From assembly GCF_031884435.1 (NCBI RefSeq), contig NZ_CP134779.1, positions 2,914,001-2,978,000 on the forward strand: DNA of 64,000 nt. The letters are read 5' to 3'. This DNA comes from Bosea sp. 685. GTDB lineage: Bacteria > Pseudomonadota > Alphaproteobacteria > Rhizobiales > Beijerinckiaceae. Below the pieces are notes generated by a model that was given only the letters and a program-made list of their open reading frames with translations, made no database searches and was not told the origin of the DNA. Made by a program: the position numbers and the translations under genes. Positions 28,529 to 37,614 of the stretch are shown piece after piece (the stretch's first letter is position 1; each line of letters begins with the position of its first letter).

Positions 28529-29593
28529 TCAGCTGCTGAAGACCTGATTGTAGCGTTCCAGCAGGCCGGCACGCTTGGGAATGATGAAGTTCCAGTCCGG
28601 CGTGAACAGGCCCATCTCATCCATCTTGGTGTCGGGATAGGCGAGGTATTTGGCCACCTCCGGCTTGAAGTTGATCCCGGCCACCGAGGGCGCGCCGAAA
28701 GTCTGCGAGGAGAGCATCTCCAGCACAGCAGGGTCGAGCATGCGGTTGATGAAAGCCGCGCCGAGCTCGGGCTCGGGCGCATTCTTGACTAGCGTCAGGC
28801 TGTTGATGCCGGTGAAGGAGCCTTCCTTTAGCGGCGCCATGTCGAGCGGCACGCCCTTGGCCGCGTGCGGATAGATCGATTTGGAGTAGTCGATGCCGCC
28901 GATATCGGCCTGTCCCTGCGCCACCATCAGGACCAGCGCCTCGCTGTCATAGATCGTCAGCACGTTTGGCTTGAGCTGGGCGAGCTTGTCCCAGCCCTGA
29001 TCGATGAGATACTGCGCCTCCTTGAGCGGCTTGCCGGTCGCCAGCGCCGTCGCGACGATGAGCATGAGCACGCTCTGCGTATTCTTGGGCGTGTTGAGCA
29101 GGATGCGCTTGCGGTATTTCGGATCGAAGATCTGCTCGTAGCTCGTCAGGCCGGTCGTCTTCTGCGGGTTGATGAACATGCCTGCGCTGGAGATGTTAAA
29201 GCCGACGCCGTAGCCGTCCTCGAACAGGAAGCGCTTGTAGACCTTGGCGAGATTGGGAATCTTCGCCGGGTCGAGCGTGTCGATCAGCTCCTCCTGCTTG
29301 GCCTGCGGCACGCCGACATCGTCCATCATCATGACGCTGAATTTCGGCGTGGCGCGCGTCGCCCGGAGCGCGGCGATGTTGGACAGGGTCGCGCCCTCGA
29401 TCGTGAAGACCCGGCATTTGTGCTCCTTCTCGAAGGCCGGGATGATTTCCTTCTGGACGAGTTTGCCCAGGGCCGAGTTGTAGACGCCGATATGGAGTTG
29501 CTTCTCCTGGGCATAGGCCCGGCTGATGATCGTCGGCATGACGATGGCGCTAGCGGCGGCGGATTTGATCAGCGTTCTGCGGTCGATTGTCAT
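28529..29593 (-). CDS. ABC importer periplasmic binding protein, PotD-like
   Basis: A 354-residue exported protein. The leader reads MTIDRRTLIKSAAASAIVMP, with a twin-arginine-like DRRTLIK, and ends near RAYAQEK. The mature chain is a type-2 binding fold (LHIGVYNSALGKLVQKEII, KFSVMMMDDVGVP, LNTPKNTQSVLMLIVATALA, ADIGGIDYSKSIY). Spermidine-binding acidic residues of PotD are not obvious by eye. In an operon with the oxoprolinase it most likely presents a neutral or acidic amino-acid-like ligand. Confidence 0.88.
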   Translation of the reverse strand: MTIDRRTLIKSAAASAIVMPTIISRAYAQEKQLHIGVYNSALGKLVQKEIIPAFEKEHKCRVFTIEGATLSNIAALRATRATPKFSVMMMDDVGVPQAKQEELIDTLDPAKIPNLAKVYKRFLFEDGYGVGFNISSAGMFINPQKTTGLTSYEQIFDPKYRKRILLNTPKNTQSVLMLIVATALATGKPLKEAQYLIDQGWDKLAQLKPNVLTIYDSEALVLMVAQGQADIGGIDYSKSIYPHAAKGVPLDMAPLKEGSFTGINSLTLVKNAPEPELGAAFINRMLDPAVLEMLSSQTFGAPSVAGINFKPEVAKYLAYPDTKMDEMGLFTPDWNFIIPKRAGLLERYNQVFSS

Positions 29594-29661
29594 GGTCCTG
29601 CATTCCCCTTTTTTATTGGTGATGAACGGTCGGCCTCGTCAGTGAATCCCTGTGTTGTCGG

Positions 29662-30465
29662 TCAGATCGCGACGGCCCGGCGCAGCCCCACGAGGCGCTC
29701 CAGGATCAGCACGCCGACCACGGCGAGCAGGATGATGATCGTCGACATCGCCGGCACCGACGGGTCGAAGACGTTCACGAGTTGCCGCATCAGGACGAGC
29801 GGGACCGGGCTGTATTCGGAGTTCGCCAGCCACATCGAGATCGGATAGTTGTCGAAGGAGACCATGAAGGCGAAGAGCGAGCCCGCAGCTACCCCTGGCG
29901 CGATCTGAGGCAGGGTGACACGCCAGAAGGTCTTCATCCGGTTCGCCCCGAGCGTGCGGGCAGCCTCTTCCAGATTGATGTCCATGAGCTGGAGGCTGCT
30001 GACCACCGTCCGGACCACGTAAGGCGCCGTGACGACGATGTGGCCGATCAGGAGGTTCACGCGCGCATCGCCCGAGCCGAGGCTGGAGAGGAGCTGCAGC
30101 AGGGCAAGGCCGGTCACGAGCGCGGGAAAGACCAGCGGCGAGAGCACCAGGCTCTTGAGGAAGGACTGCCCGAGAAAGCTGCCGCGCACGAGGGCGAAGG
30201 CGGCCGGGACACCGAGCAGAAGCGAGCCCATCGTCGTGCAGAAGGCAAGCACAGCGCTGAGCCCGAGCGCATCCAGGAAATCGCGATCCTGCAGGACCTT
30301 AGCGTACCAGCTCAGGGTGAAGCCCTGCGGCGGAAAGGTCACGAAATAGCTGTCCGAGACCGAGACCGACATCACGACCAGGAGCGGGGCGAGGATGAAG
30401 ATCATCATCGCGGCGGTGACGCAGTAGAGCACCCAGGCTCCGACGCCTTCGAGACGGCCGCTCAT
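29662..30465 (-). CDS. ABC importer permease, PotC-like
   Basis: A 267-residue inner-membrane protein with about six spans, the first at residues 10-34 (YCVTAAMMIFILAPLLVVM). The EAA coupling loop is near residue 175 (EEAARTLGANRMKTFWRVTLP). Its start overlaps the end of the preceding permease by four bases. Together with that permease it makes the translocation pore. Confidence 0.9.
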   Translation of the reverse strand: MSGRLEGVGAWVLYCVTAAMMIFILAPLLVVMSVSVSDSYFVTFPPQGFTLSWYAKVLQDRDFLDALGLSAVLAFCTTMGSLLLGVPAAFALVRGSFLGQSFLKSLVLSPLVFPALVTGLALLQLLSSLGSGDARVNLLIGHIVVTAPYVVRTVVSSLQLMDINLEEAARTLGANRMKTFWRVTLPQIAPGVAAGSLFAFMVSFDNYPISMWLANSEYSPVPLVLMRQLVNVFDPSVPAMSTIIILLAVVGVLILERLVGLRRAVAI

Positions 30466-31385
30466 GAGGCGATCCTCCGGAAGCGGCGCCCTTCGAGGAT
30501 GCGCATGGACAATGCATTGATGGCGAAAACCACGATGACGAGCACGACCGCGATCGTGGCGCCGAAGGGCCAGTCATAGACGACGAAGATCTGCTGCTCG
30601 ATCAGGTTGCCGAGCATCGTCGACGAGGTGCCGCCGAGCAGGACGGGGATGACGAAGGAGCCCGCGGTCAGCGAGAAGACCAGGGTGAAGCCCGCGACCA
30701 GTCCGGGAACGCTCAGCGGCAGCGTCACCCGCGCGAAGACCTTCCACCAGGGCGCGCCGAGCATCCTGGCTGCATCCTCCAGGTTCGGATCGATCTTGCC
30801 GAGCGCGGAGGCCAGCGGCAGCACCATCATCGGGAAGAAGACGTGCAGCGAGCCGATGACGACCGCCGTCTTGGTATAGAGCAGCTCCAGCGGCTCATTG
30901 ATGATGTGAAGCGTCAGGAGCAGCCAGTTGAGCAATCCGGTCGGCGTATTGACCAGGATGAGCTGCCAGCCATAGGCGCGGACGACGACGCTGACGATCA
31001 GCGGCGCGATCACGATCAGGCTGATCACGCGATTCACGATCGCGTTGCTTTTGACCATCGTGATGGCGACCGGATAGGCCATCACGATGGCGACGATCGA
31101 GGTGACGAAGGCGATCTGCAGCGTATTCCAGAACACCTTCAGATAGAGATCGACCTCGGCAATGTGCACATAGTGCGACAGGGTGAAAGGCCGCCCGATG
31201 ATGCCTTTCGCGTCCTGCGAGAGGAGGCTGTAGAATAGCAGATTGGCGGCCGGATAGAAGAAGAAGATCGACAGGAACGCCAGCATCGGCAAGGCCAGGA
31301 AACCGACGGATAGGCTGAGACGCCAAGGGGAGCGCTCATCAAGGTCGCCTGGCGCTTGCGCGGTCGTTTGCGCGACATCTGTCAT
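30462..31385 (-). CDS. ABC importer permease, PotB-like
   Basis: A 307-residue inner-membrane protein starting at the ATG giving MTDVAQTTAQAPGDLDERSP; 18 codons upstream are also open. The first span is FLALPMLAFLSIFFFYPAANLL. The EAA loop reads LEDAARMLGAPWWKVFARVTLP. First gene of the seven-gene importer/oxoprolinase unit, so its promoter must be in the 566-base gap to its right. Confidence 0.9.
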   Translation of the reverse strand: MTDVAQTTAQAPGDLDERSPWRLSLSVGFLALPMLAFLSIFFFYPAANLLFYSLLSQDAKGIIGRPFTLSHYVHIAEVDLYLKVFWNTLQIAFVTSIVAIVMAYPVAITMVKSNAIVNRVISLIVIAPLIVSVVVRAYGWQLILVNTPTGLLNWLLLTLHIINEPLELLYTKTAVVIGSLHVFFPMMVLPLASALGKIDPNLEDAARMLGAPWWKVFARVTLPLSVPGLVAGFTLVFSLTAGSFVIPVLLGGTSSTMLGNLIEQQIFVVYDWPFGATIAVVLVIVVFAINALSMRILEGRRFRRIAS

Positions 31386-31951
31386 TCCGGAGCAGTCTCC
31401 TGAGTCAACGGATCGTCGTGTTGTCTCTAATCGTTCCAAACGCTCAATCCGGCACCTCGCGGCCCGTCAACGGTATTCTCTGAGCCGGCGAACCTACCGC
31501 GGAGACCATCGGCAGGATCTGGCCGAGCCTCCGCCGCCGATGGCTGCGTCTCCTGGCTGCCGATAAGCGGCTCGCCCCTGCATCTTGTTTTTATCCGCGT
31601 CCCTCGAACCCGGATAAGACAAACTTCGTTTAGGGTCATCGGCCCTGCTTATGACCGTGCCATGCCGGGATGATGAGGATCTGAGCGTGTTGGCAAGGAA
31701 AGCAGCATAGCCAGCCTGGTATGGCGACTTGTGGCCGACCGCTTGAGCAAAGCAGGTCATGCAAGCCACGGCCTTGCCGCCGGGTAGCTTGATGCCCTGT
31801 TGGCGGCCGCGCCATAGGCAAGCGCTATGACGTCAGAACGAACCCGTCTTAGCGGCGCATCGCCTCGCGCCCTATCCTCACATCGGTCCAAGGGCCGAGA
31901 GGCCGGCCTGTCGACGCATGCGCGCCCGGGTCCTAGTGAGGTGAAATCTCG
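31386..31951. other. Divergent intergenic region between importer operon and aminotransferase
   Basis: About 565 bases. A minus-strand frame at 31494-31769 (contains VACMTCFAQAVGHK and GYAAFLANTLR) has a faint protein look but no start context, domain or neighbour support, and may be a gene remnant. No other structure was recognised. The promoters of the importer operon and of the aminotransferase must lie here. Confidence 0.45.
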
Positions 31952-33154
31952 ATGTTCGAAGCCGCCGACCGCATCAAGACTGTCAAGATTTCCGCATCCG
32001 CGGCCATGACGGACCGGGCCCGTGAACTGCGCGCCCAGGGCGTGAAGATCATCAGCCTGTCATCCGGCGAACCGGATTTCGCCACGCCCGCCCATGCGAT
32101 CGAGGCTGCGTACAACGCGGCCCTGGCCGGCGATACCAAATACCCGCCCCAGGACGGAACCAAGGCGCTGAAGGCTGCGGTCCAGCGCAAGTTCAAGCGC
32201 GACAACCGGCTCGACTACGAACTGGACGAGATCCTGATCGGCAATGGCGGCAAGCAGATCATCTTCGACGCCATCATGGCGACCTGCAATCCCGGCGACG
32301 AGGTGGTGATCCCCGCCCCCGGCTGGATCAGCTATGCCGACATGGTCATGGTCGCGCAGGCGACACCGGTCGCGGTGCCCTGCCCCGAGAACAACCAGTT
32401 CAAGCTGCGGCCTGAGGATCTCGAGGCGGCGATCACACCCAGGACGAAATGGCTGATCCTGAACTTCCCCAACAACCCGACCGGTGCCGCCTGTTCGCGC
32501 GCCGAGATGCAGGCCCTCGCCGATGTCCTGTTGAAGCATCCCCATGTCGCCGTCCTGACCGACGATATGTATGAGCACCTGATCTATGACGGCTTCGAAT
32601 TCTGCACCCTCGCCGAGGTCGAGCCGCGCCTGAAGGAGCGGGTGCTGACGGTCAACGGCGCCTCAAAAGCCTATGCGATGACGGGCTGGCGCGTCGGCTT
32701 CTGCGGCGGCCCAAGATCCCTCATCGCCCTGATGAACAACATGCAGGGCCAGGCGACCAACGGCATCTGCACGCTCGCCCAGGCTGCCGCGATCGCAGCC
32801 CTGGACGGTCCGCAGGATCTGCTGGCCGAGCGCGCCGAGATCTATCGCGCGCGGCGCGATTTCGTGGTCGAGCAGCTCAACCAGGCAACCGGCGTCCTCT
32901 GCCACAAGCCGGAAGGCGCGTTCTACGTCTTCCCCAACATCGCAGGCTGCATCGGCCGGACCAGCAAGGGCGGGCGCAGAATCGAGACCGACACGGATTT
33001 CGTCTTCGCCCTCCTCCAGGAACAGCATGTCGCGACCGTGCAGGGCTCGGCCTATGGGATGAGCCCCTATTTCCGGGTGTCCTACGCGACCGACATGGAA
33101 AGCCTCCGCGAAGGCTGCCGCCGCATCCAGGAGTTCTGCGGCGGGCTGCGCTGA
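31952..33154 (+). CDS. PLP-dependent aminotransferase, class I (aspartate aminotransferase-like)
   Basis: A 400-residue fold-type I enzyme. The PLP lysine is K239 in NGASKAYAMTGWRVG. Other marks are ISLSSGEPDFATP at the start, GNGGKQIIFDAI, NFPNNPTG, TDDMYEHLIYDG and the late arginine in SPYFRVSYA. This pattern is that of alphaproteobacterial aspartate/prephenate aminotransferases. It stands between the oxoprolinase operon and the accB/accC-like genes on the opposite strand. If 5-oxoproline yields glutamate, this enzyme could pass the amino group on. Confidence 0.92.
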   Translation: MFEAADRIKTVKISASAAMTDRARELRAQGVKIISLSSGEPDFATPAHAIEAAYNAALAGDTKYPPQDGTKALKAAVQRKFKRDNRLDYELDEILIGNGGKQIIFDAIMATCNPGDEVVIPAPGWISYADMVMVAQATPVAVPCPENNQFKLRPEDLEAAITPRTKWLILNFPNNPTGAACSRAEMQALADVLLKHPHVAVLTDDMYEHLIYDGFEFCTLAEVEPRLKERVLTVNGASKAYAMTGWRVGFCGGPRSLIALMNNMQGQATNGICTLAQAAAIAALDGPQDLLAERAEIYRARRDFVVEQLNQATGVLCHKPEGAFYVFPNIAGCIGRTSKGGRRIETDTDFVFALLQEQHVATVQGSAYGMSPYFRVSYATDMESLREGCRRIQEFCGGLR

Positions 33155-33208
33155 CATCGAGCCGCAGTCTCGCGGCCCGACCAACGCAAACCGCTCTGTT
33201 GCGGACGC

Positions 33209-33613
33209 CTATCGAATCCGGAACAGCGGCGATCCGAAACCGACCAGATCGCCGGCCGTCGCGAGGATCTGCTCGACGCGGCCGTCGCGCGGCGCGGTGA
33301 CCGGCGCGTAGACCGGCCCGGTCCTGACCAAAGCGAGGATGTCGCCGGAGCGGACGCTGTCTCCGGCGCGCACGAACGGTTTTTCGCGCGCGGGATGGCG
33401 GTCCTGGAACTGGCCGGGGCCCCGGGCCGTCACGATCTCCGCCGCATCGTCCTGCGGCGGCTCCAAGTTAGCGGACGGCTCGTCGGCGGCAGCCGAGCCC
33501 GCATCGCGCTGCAGCCTCAACCGCAGACCATGCTCGAGGCCTTCGATCTCGATGGAATCGAGGCCGGCCTCTTCGAGCCAGCGCACCAATTGCTCGATCT
33601 CGGCGATCTCCAT
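33209..33613 (-). CDS. BCCP-like protein lacking the biotinylated lysine
   Basis: A 134-residue protein built like a biotin carboxyl carrier: an N-terminal helix pair ([20 protein letters not shown]), an acidic/proline linker and a C-terminal lipoyl/biotinyl-type beta barrel (FVRAGDSVRSGDILALV, APRDGRVEQILA, VGFGSPLFRIR). Where genuine carriers have AMKM or AMKT the turn reads RTGPVYAPVTAP, without a lysine. It cannot carry biotin in the standard way. Its ATG shares one base with the accC stop codon. Perhaps a structural or regulatory subunit of the carboxylase. Confidence 0.75.
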   Translation of the reverse strand: MEIAEIEQLVRWLEEAGLDSIEIEGLEHGLRLRLQRDAGSAAADEPSANLEPPQDDAAEIVTARGPGQFQDRHPAREKPFVRAGDSVRSGDILALVRTGPVYAPVTAPRDGRVEQILATAGDLVGFGSPLFRIR

Positions 33614-34974
33614 CACGGCAGCTCCGCCCGCTGGCGCAGCGCCAGCCGCTTTTCCAGGAAGTGAATATCGACCCCGCCGGCGACGAAATCCGCGTCCTCC
33701 AGGATCTCGCGATGGAGCGGGACATTGGTGCTGATGCCTTCGACCTTCATCTCGGACAAGGCGATGCGGGCGCGGATCAACGCCTCCTCCCGCGTCGCGC
33801 CATGGACAATCAATTTGGCGATCAGGGAATCGTATTGGGGCGGTACGACGTAGTTGGCGACGACGTGGGAATCGATGCGCACCCCGGTCCCGCCCGGCAA
33901 ATCCCAGCGCGTAACGCGGCCGGGAGAGGCTGAAAAATTCTCCGGATCCTCGGCGTTGATCCGGCATTCGATCGCATGCCCGGACAGCTTGATCTCGGAC
34001 TGCTTCAAGGTCAGGCGCCCACCGCGCGCGACACGGATCTGCTCGCAGACAAGGTCGAGCCCGGTCGTCATCTCCGTCACGGGATGCTCGACCTGAAGCC
34101 GCGTGTTCATCTCGATGAAATAGAAGGCCTCGTCCTCATAGAGGAACTCGAAGGTGCCGACCCCGCGATAGCCGATCCGGCGGCAGGCTTCGACACAGGC
34201 CTCCCCGATCCGGGCGATCAGATCGCGCGCGATACCGGGCGCCGGGGCTTCCTCGACGACCTTCTGGTTACGGCGCTGCAGCGAGCAGTCGCGGTCCCCC
34301 AGCCACAGCGCCGTGCCATGCTGGTCGCACAGCACCTGGATTTCGATATGGCGGGGATGCTGGAGGAATTTCTCGACATAGATCTCGGGATTGGCGAAGG
34401 CGCGCTGCGCCTCCTCTCGGGTCACGGCGATGGCCTCCGCGAGCTCGCCCGGCGCGCGCACGACACGCATGCCGCGGCCACCGCCGCCGCCGGCCGCCTT
34501 GACGATGACGGGGTAGCCGATCTCCGCTGCGATGGCGGCAACCTGCTCGAAATCATTCGGCAAGGCGCTATCCGGCCCCGGGACACAGGGAACACCGGCC
34601 TCGCGCATGGCCCGTTTGGCCGCGACCTTGTCGCCCATGATCCGGATCGAGGCGGCCGTCGGACCGATGAAGCTCAAGCCGGCGGCTTCGACCTGCTCGG
34701 CGAAACCCGCATTCTCCGAGAGGAAGCCATAGCCCGGATGGATCGCCTGCGCGCCGGTCGCTTCCGCTGCGAGCAGGAGCGCAGCCGGGCTGAGATAACT
34801 GAGGCGTGCCGCGGCAGGGCCGATGCAGATGGCCTGATCGGCAAGGGCGACATAGCGGGCCTCACGATCGGCCTCGGAGTGAGCGACGATCGTCTTGAGC
34901 CCGAGCGCTCGGCAAGCGCGCTGGATGCGCAGCGCGATCTCGCCGCGATTGGCGATCAGGACATTATCGAACAT
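33613..34974 (-). CDS. Biotin carboxylase subunit (AccC-like)
   Basis: A 453-residue ATP-grasp enzyme, matching the 449-residue AccC in length. Landmarks: [20 protein letters not shown] at the start, the glycine-rich ATP loop GGGGRGMR, the [14 protein letters not shown] segment, [16 protein letters not shown] and the late RIDSHV. All catalytic segments look intact. It carboxylates a biotin carrier, here probably the AccB-like protein encoded just upstream. Another accC copy for fatty-acid synthesis is expected elsewhere in the genome, so this one may serve a specialised carboxylase with the PxpB/PxpC-like carboxyltransferase. Confidence 0.92.
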   Translation of the reverse strand: MFDNVLIANRGEIALRIQRACRALGLKTIVAHSEADREARYVALADQAICIGPAAARLSYLSPAALLLAAEATGAQAIHPGYGFLSENAGFAEQVEAAGLSFIGPTAASIRIMGDKVAAKRAMREAGVPCVPGPDSALPNDFEQVAAIAAEIGYPVIVKAAGGGGGRGMRVVRAPGELAEAIAVTREEAQRAFANPEIYVEKFLQHPRHIEIQVLCDQHGTALWLGDRDCSLQRRNQKVVEEAPAPGIARDLIARIGEACVEACRRIGYRGVGTFEFLYEDEAFYFIEMNTRLQVEHPVTEMTTGLDLVCEQIRVARGGRLTLKQSEIKLSGHAIECRINAEDPENFSASPGRVTRWDLPGGTGVRIDSHVVANYVVPPQYDSLIAKLIVHGATREEALIRARIALSEMKVEGISTNVPLHREILEDADFVAGGVDIHFLEKRLALRQRAELP

Positions 34975-35025
34975 GGGCCTGCCTCGACCGGGCGACCAAA
35001 CCGCGCCGCATGGCGCTCGCGCCCT

Positions 35026-35478
35026 TCATGGAGCAATCCGCAGCAAGGGACGGCCGGCCTCGATCTCCTGCCCGCTCTCGACGAGGATCTCAGTGACCGT
35101 TCCGGCGACGTCCGAACCGATCGTGTTGAACGTCTTCATAGCCTCGATGATGCAAAGCTTCTGGCCCGGCACGACGATCTGGCCGATCTCCACGAAAGGC
35201 GCGGAATCGGGTGAAGGCGCGCGATGGAAGACGCCGAACATCGGCGCGACGACGATGTGGCCGTCCGTCTCACCCGGGGTCTCCACCGCGCCGCTCGGCC
35301 GCTGGGATTCAGCGGCCGGCTCATGTCGTGGCTCGATGAACCCAGCCGCTGCCGGCTGCGCGGAGGGAGGCGGCGACTTACAGATGCGGATACGCTCGCC
35401 CGCTTCCGTGATCTCCAATTCGGAAATCCTTGAGCGCGAGACCAGATCGATCAGCGCCTTCAACCTGGCGAGTTCCAT
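35026..35478 (-). CDS. Biotin carboxyl carrier protein (AccB-like)
   Basis: A 150-residue carrier. A helical N-terminus (MELARLKALIDLVSRSRISE) and a proline/alanine linker precede the biotinyl domain (APMFGVFHRAPSPDSAPFVE, CIIEAMKTFNTI, VESGQEIEAGRPLLRI). The lysine of AMKT is the biotin acceptor. The common motif is AMKM, so the Thr after Lys is a minor variant. It is 51 bases upstream of accC and in the same minus-strand unit. Confidence 0.9.
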   Translation of the reverse strand: MELARLKALIDLVSRSRISELEITEAGERIRICKSPPPSAQPAAAGFIEPRHEPAAESQRPSGAVETPGETDGHIVVAPMFGVFHRAPSPDSAPFVEIGQIVVPGQKLCIIEAMKTFNTIGSDVAGTVTEILVESGQEIEAGRPLLRIAP

Positions 35479-35527
35479 CCCGGGACCGTGGCCTTTCAGT
35501 GAGGCGCGGCTCTCCTGCCGCGCAGAA

Positions 35528-36283
35528 TCAGGCTGACGCCGGCGTGCTCTTGGCGAAATTCAGGCCGCCGACCACCTGCATGGTCGGCAGCACCTCCATG
35601 AAGCTGACATTCATGCGCGCCGGCGATCCCACGGCGAAGGCGATCGAATCCGCGATATCCTCGGGCTGCAGGGCCTCATAGCCCTCATAGAAGCGCTTAT
35701 GAGCCTCGTCGGGATCGCCGAGCAGACGCGCAAAAACCTCCGTCTCGACGCGGGCCGGGGAGATCTCGGTCACGCGTACCCGCGAGCCGTAGAGATGCGT
35801 CCGCAACTGCTTCGACAGCGCGTGAACGCCGGCCTTGGTCGCATGATAGACGGTGTTGCCGCCGGGGAAGGCGTAATGCGCCGCGATCGAGGTGATGTTG
35901 ACGACATGGCCGCGATTGCGCTCGAGCATGCCGGGCACGAACAGGCGGGTCAGATGCAGCACGCCGCGCAGATTGACGTCGATGAGGGAATCCACATCGG
36001 CGGCGGAGGTGTTCAGGATGTCGCCTTGCCGCGACTGGCCGGCATTGTTGACCAGGACGTCGATGGCGAGTTCGGAGGCGAGAGCGGTGATGTCGTCGAC
36101 CGAGCTGACATCCAGGGCATGCGGCAGGCAGCCGGTCTCGTCGGCCAGCACCTTGAGACGCTGCGCATCGCGCGCCAGCGCATGCACCTCGAGCCCCTCC
36201 TTGCGCAGGCGCCTGACCGTGGCGGCGCCGATGCCCGACGATGCGCCCGTAACCAGTGCGGTCCGATAATCTGAAAAAGCCAC
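35528..36283 (-). CDS. Short-chain dehydrogenase/reductase
   Basis: A 251-residue Rossmann enzyme: cofactor loop TGASSGIG near residue 10, NNAG, ITSIAAHYAF with the catalytic serine, and YHATK with catalytic Tyr and Lys. It has the YdfG/serine-3-dehydrogenase-like look (ISPARVETEVFARLLGD, EALQPEDIADSI). First of four genes with accB, accC and the BCCP-like gene. The substrate could be a hydroxy acid or a keto acid. Confidence 0.88.
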   Translation of the reverse strand: MAFSDYRTALVTGASSGIGAATVRRLRKEGLEVHALARDAQRLKVLADETGCLPHALDVSSVDDITALASELAIDVLVNNAGQSRQGDILNTSAADVDSLIDVNLRGVLHLTRLFVPGMLERNRGHVVNITSIAAHYAFPGGNTVYHATKAGVHALSKQLRTHLYGSRVRVTEISPARVETEVFARLLGDPDEAHKRFYEGYEALQPEDIADSIAFAVGSPARMNVSFMEVLPTMQVVGGLNFAKSTPASA

Positions 36284-36419
36284 CTGCGTCCGATCCTGAT
36301 CTTAGCCCGCATGACGCGAGCTCTCGACATCAAGCTAGGATCGCCACAGCGCCTTGAACACAACCAATTCGCTCTGAGGCCATAAGCCAAGGCGATGACG
36401 ACCAGCGAGCGGCTCCCGG

Positions 36420-37364
36420 CTATTCCGCCGCGCCCGCCCTCGTCGCAGAGAGCCGCCCCGATAAGACCGCCTGCGTTGCGATCTCGAACAGGATGCCGCG
36501 GATCGCAACGGCAGCCTCGGACAGCGGGATCAGATCGGACACGCATAGCGAGACCGTGTCCTCTATCTTCGGTGATGCGATCTGGCGGATCGCTGAACGT
36601 CCCGGCACGACCACCTGGTTCGCAACCGACCAGGGCAGGATGGTGGCTCCGGCGCCTTCGCTGACTGCATCGCGAAGCGTGCCGAGCGACTCGATCTCCG
36701 CGACGAGGCGTGGATCGTGCCGAATGCCGGCAAAGGCCGCATCGACAGCCTTGCGGACGAAATTCGCCCGGCTGGGGAGCATCAGCGGCATGTCGACGAG
36801 CTCGCCCAGGGCAATCGGCTCGTCCGGGTTTCCCGGCAGGGTCGCCGCCAACGGCGCCACCAGAACGAACTCCTCGACCAGAAGCGGCTGGAAACTGAGG
36901 CCGCGCATCGGCCCAGCGCCATGCATGACCGCCATATCCAGCCGCCCGGTCATAATCAGTTCGCTGAAGGGGCCGCCGAAACCCTCGTTGATGTGCAGCA
37001 GGATATCGGGATGCTTTTCGCGGGCAGCCGTCAGCAGGGTCAGCGCGAGAGTCGAGCCGGCGCTATAAGGCGCTAGACCGACCGAGACTGCGCCGCTCAG
37101 TGTCGTCGCGGCGCGTTTGACGTCGTTTTCGGCGTGCTCGAGCTGCTTCAGGATCGTGCGCGCATGCCGATAGAGCACGAGCCCGGCCTCCGTCGGCGTG
37201 ACGCCCTGCTGGCTGCGGATCAGGAGCTTCTGCTTGAAGTGGCTTTCCAGGCTGACCAATTGCTGGCTCAGCGCAGGCTGGGCGATGTTGAGCGCCGCAG
37301 CCGCCCGGGTCAGGCTGCCGGTATCGACGATCTTCAGGAACGATTTCAGACGACGCGTATCCAC
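36420..37364 (-). CDS. LysR-family regulator, Nac-like, copy 1 of a paralogous pair
   Basis: A 314-residue LysR protein: MDTRRLKSFLKIVDTGSLTR, IAQPALSQQLVSLE, KQKLLIRSQQGVTPTEAG, then an effector domain with ILLHINEGFGG, GRLDMAVMHG and GATILPWSV. This set is typical of the Nac/nitrogen-assimilation LysR subgroup. A closely similar gene lies at 38414-39349, with an SDR gene between. It precedes the SDR-accB-accC unit on the same strand by 136 bases and diverges from the SDR at 37615. It may control either. Confidence 0.88.
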   Translation of the reverse strand: MDTRRLKSFLKIVDTGSLTRAAAALNIAQPALSQQLVSLESHFKQKLLIRSQQGVTPTEAGLVLYRHARTILKQLEHAENDVKRAATTLSGAVSVGLAPYSAGSTLALTLLTAAREKHPDILLHINEGFGGPFSELIMTGRLDMAVMHGAGPMRGLSFQPLLVEEFVLVAPLAATLPGNPDEPIALGELVDMPLMLPSRANFVRKAVDAAFAGIRHDPRLVAEIESLGTLRDAVSEGAGATILPWSVANQVVVPGRSAIRQIASPKIEDTVSLCVSDLIPLSEAAVAIRGILFEIATQAVLSGRLSATRAGAAE

Positions 37365-37614
37365 TGAACCTCGCTTGGCTGGACCTCACTTGGCCGAGTG
37401 CCGTCAATGCCGCTTGCCGCACCATCTAGGTTGAAGGGCAACGATGCGGCAAGCGCTCCCAATCTCTCGCCCTCACCTCTCGGAGCTCCCGCCATAGCTG
37501 GCGCTTATGGCTCCAGACGCAGATCATCTTAGCCGCCCTCGGCCGGCCGGGCCTAGACTTCGACCGGATGCGCGCACATTCGACGCTGCGCCCGAAACCG
37601 GGAGAGATCGAGCC

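Noticed and set aside
31494..31769. 91-residue minus-strand frame in the gap before the aminotransferase
   Set aside because: Faintly protein-like but no family, start context or conserved partner; kept only as a comment in the gap entry.
33976..35214. 412-residue plus-strand frame opposite accC
   Set aside because: Shadow of the biotin carboxylase gene, which has all ATP-grasp motifs on the minus strand.
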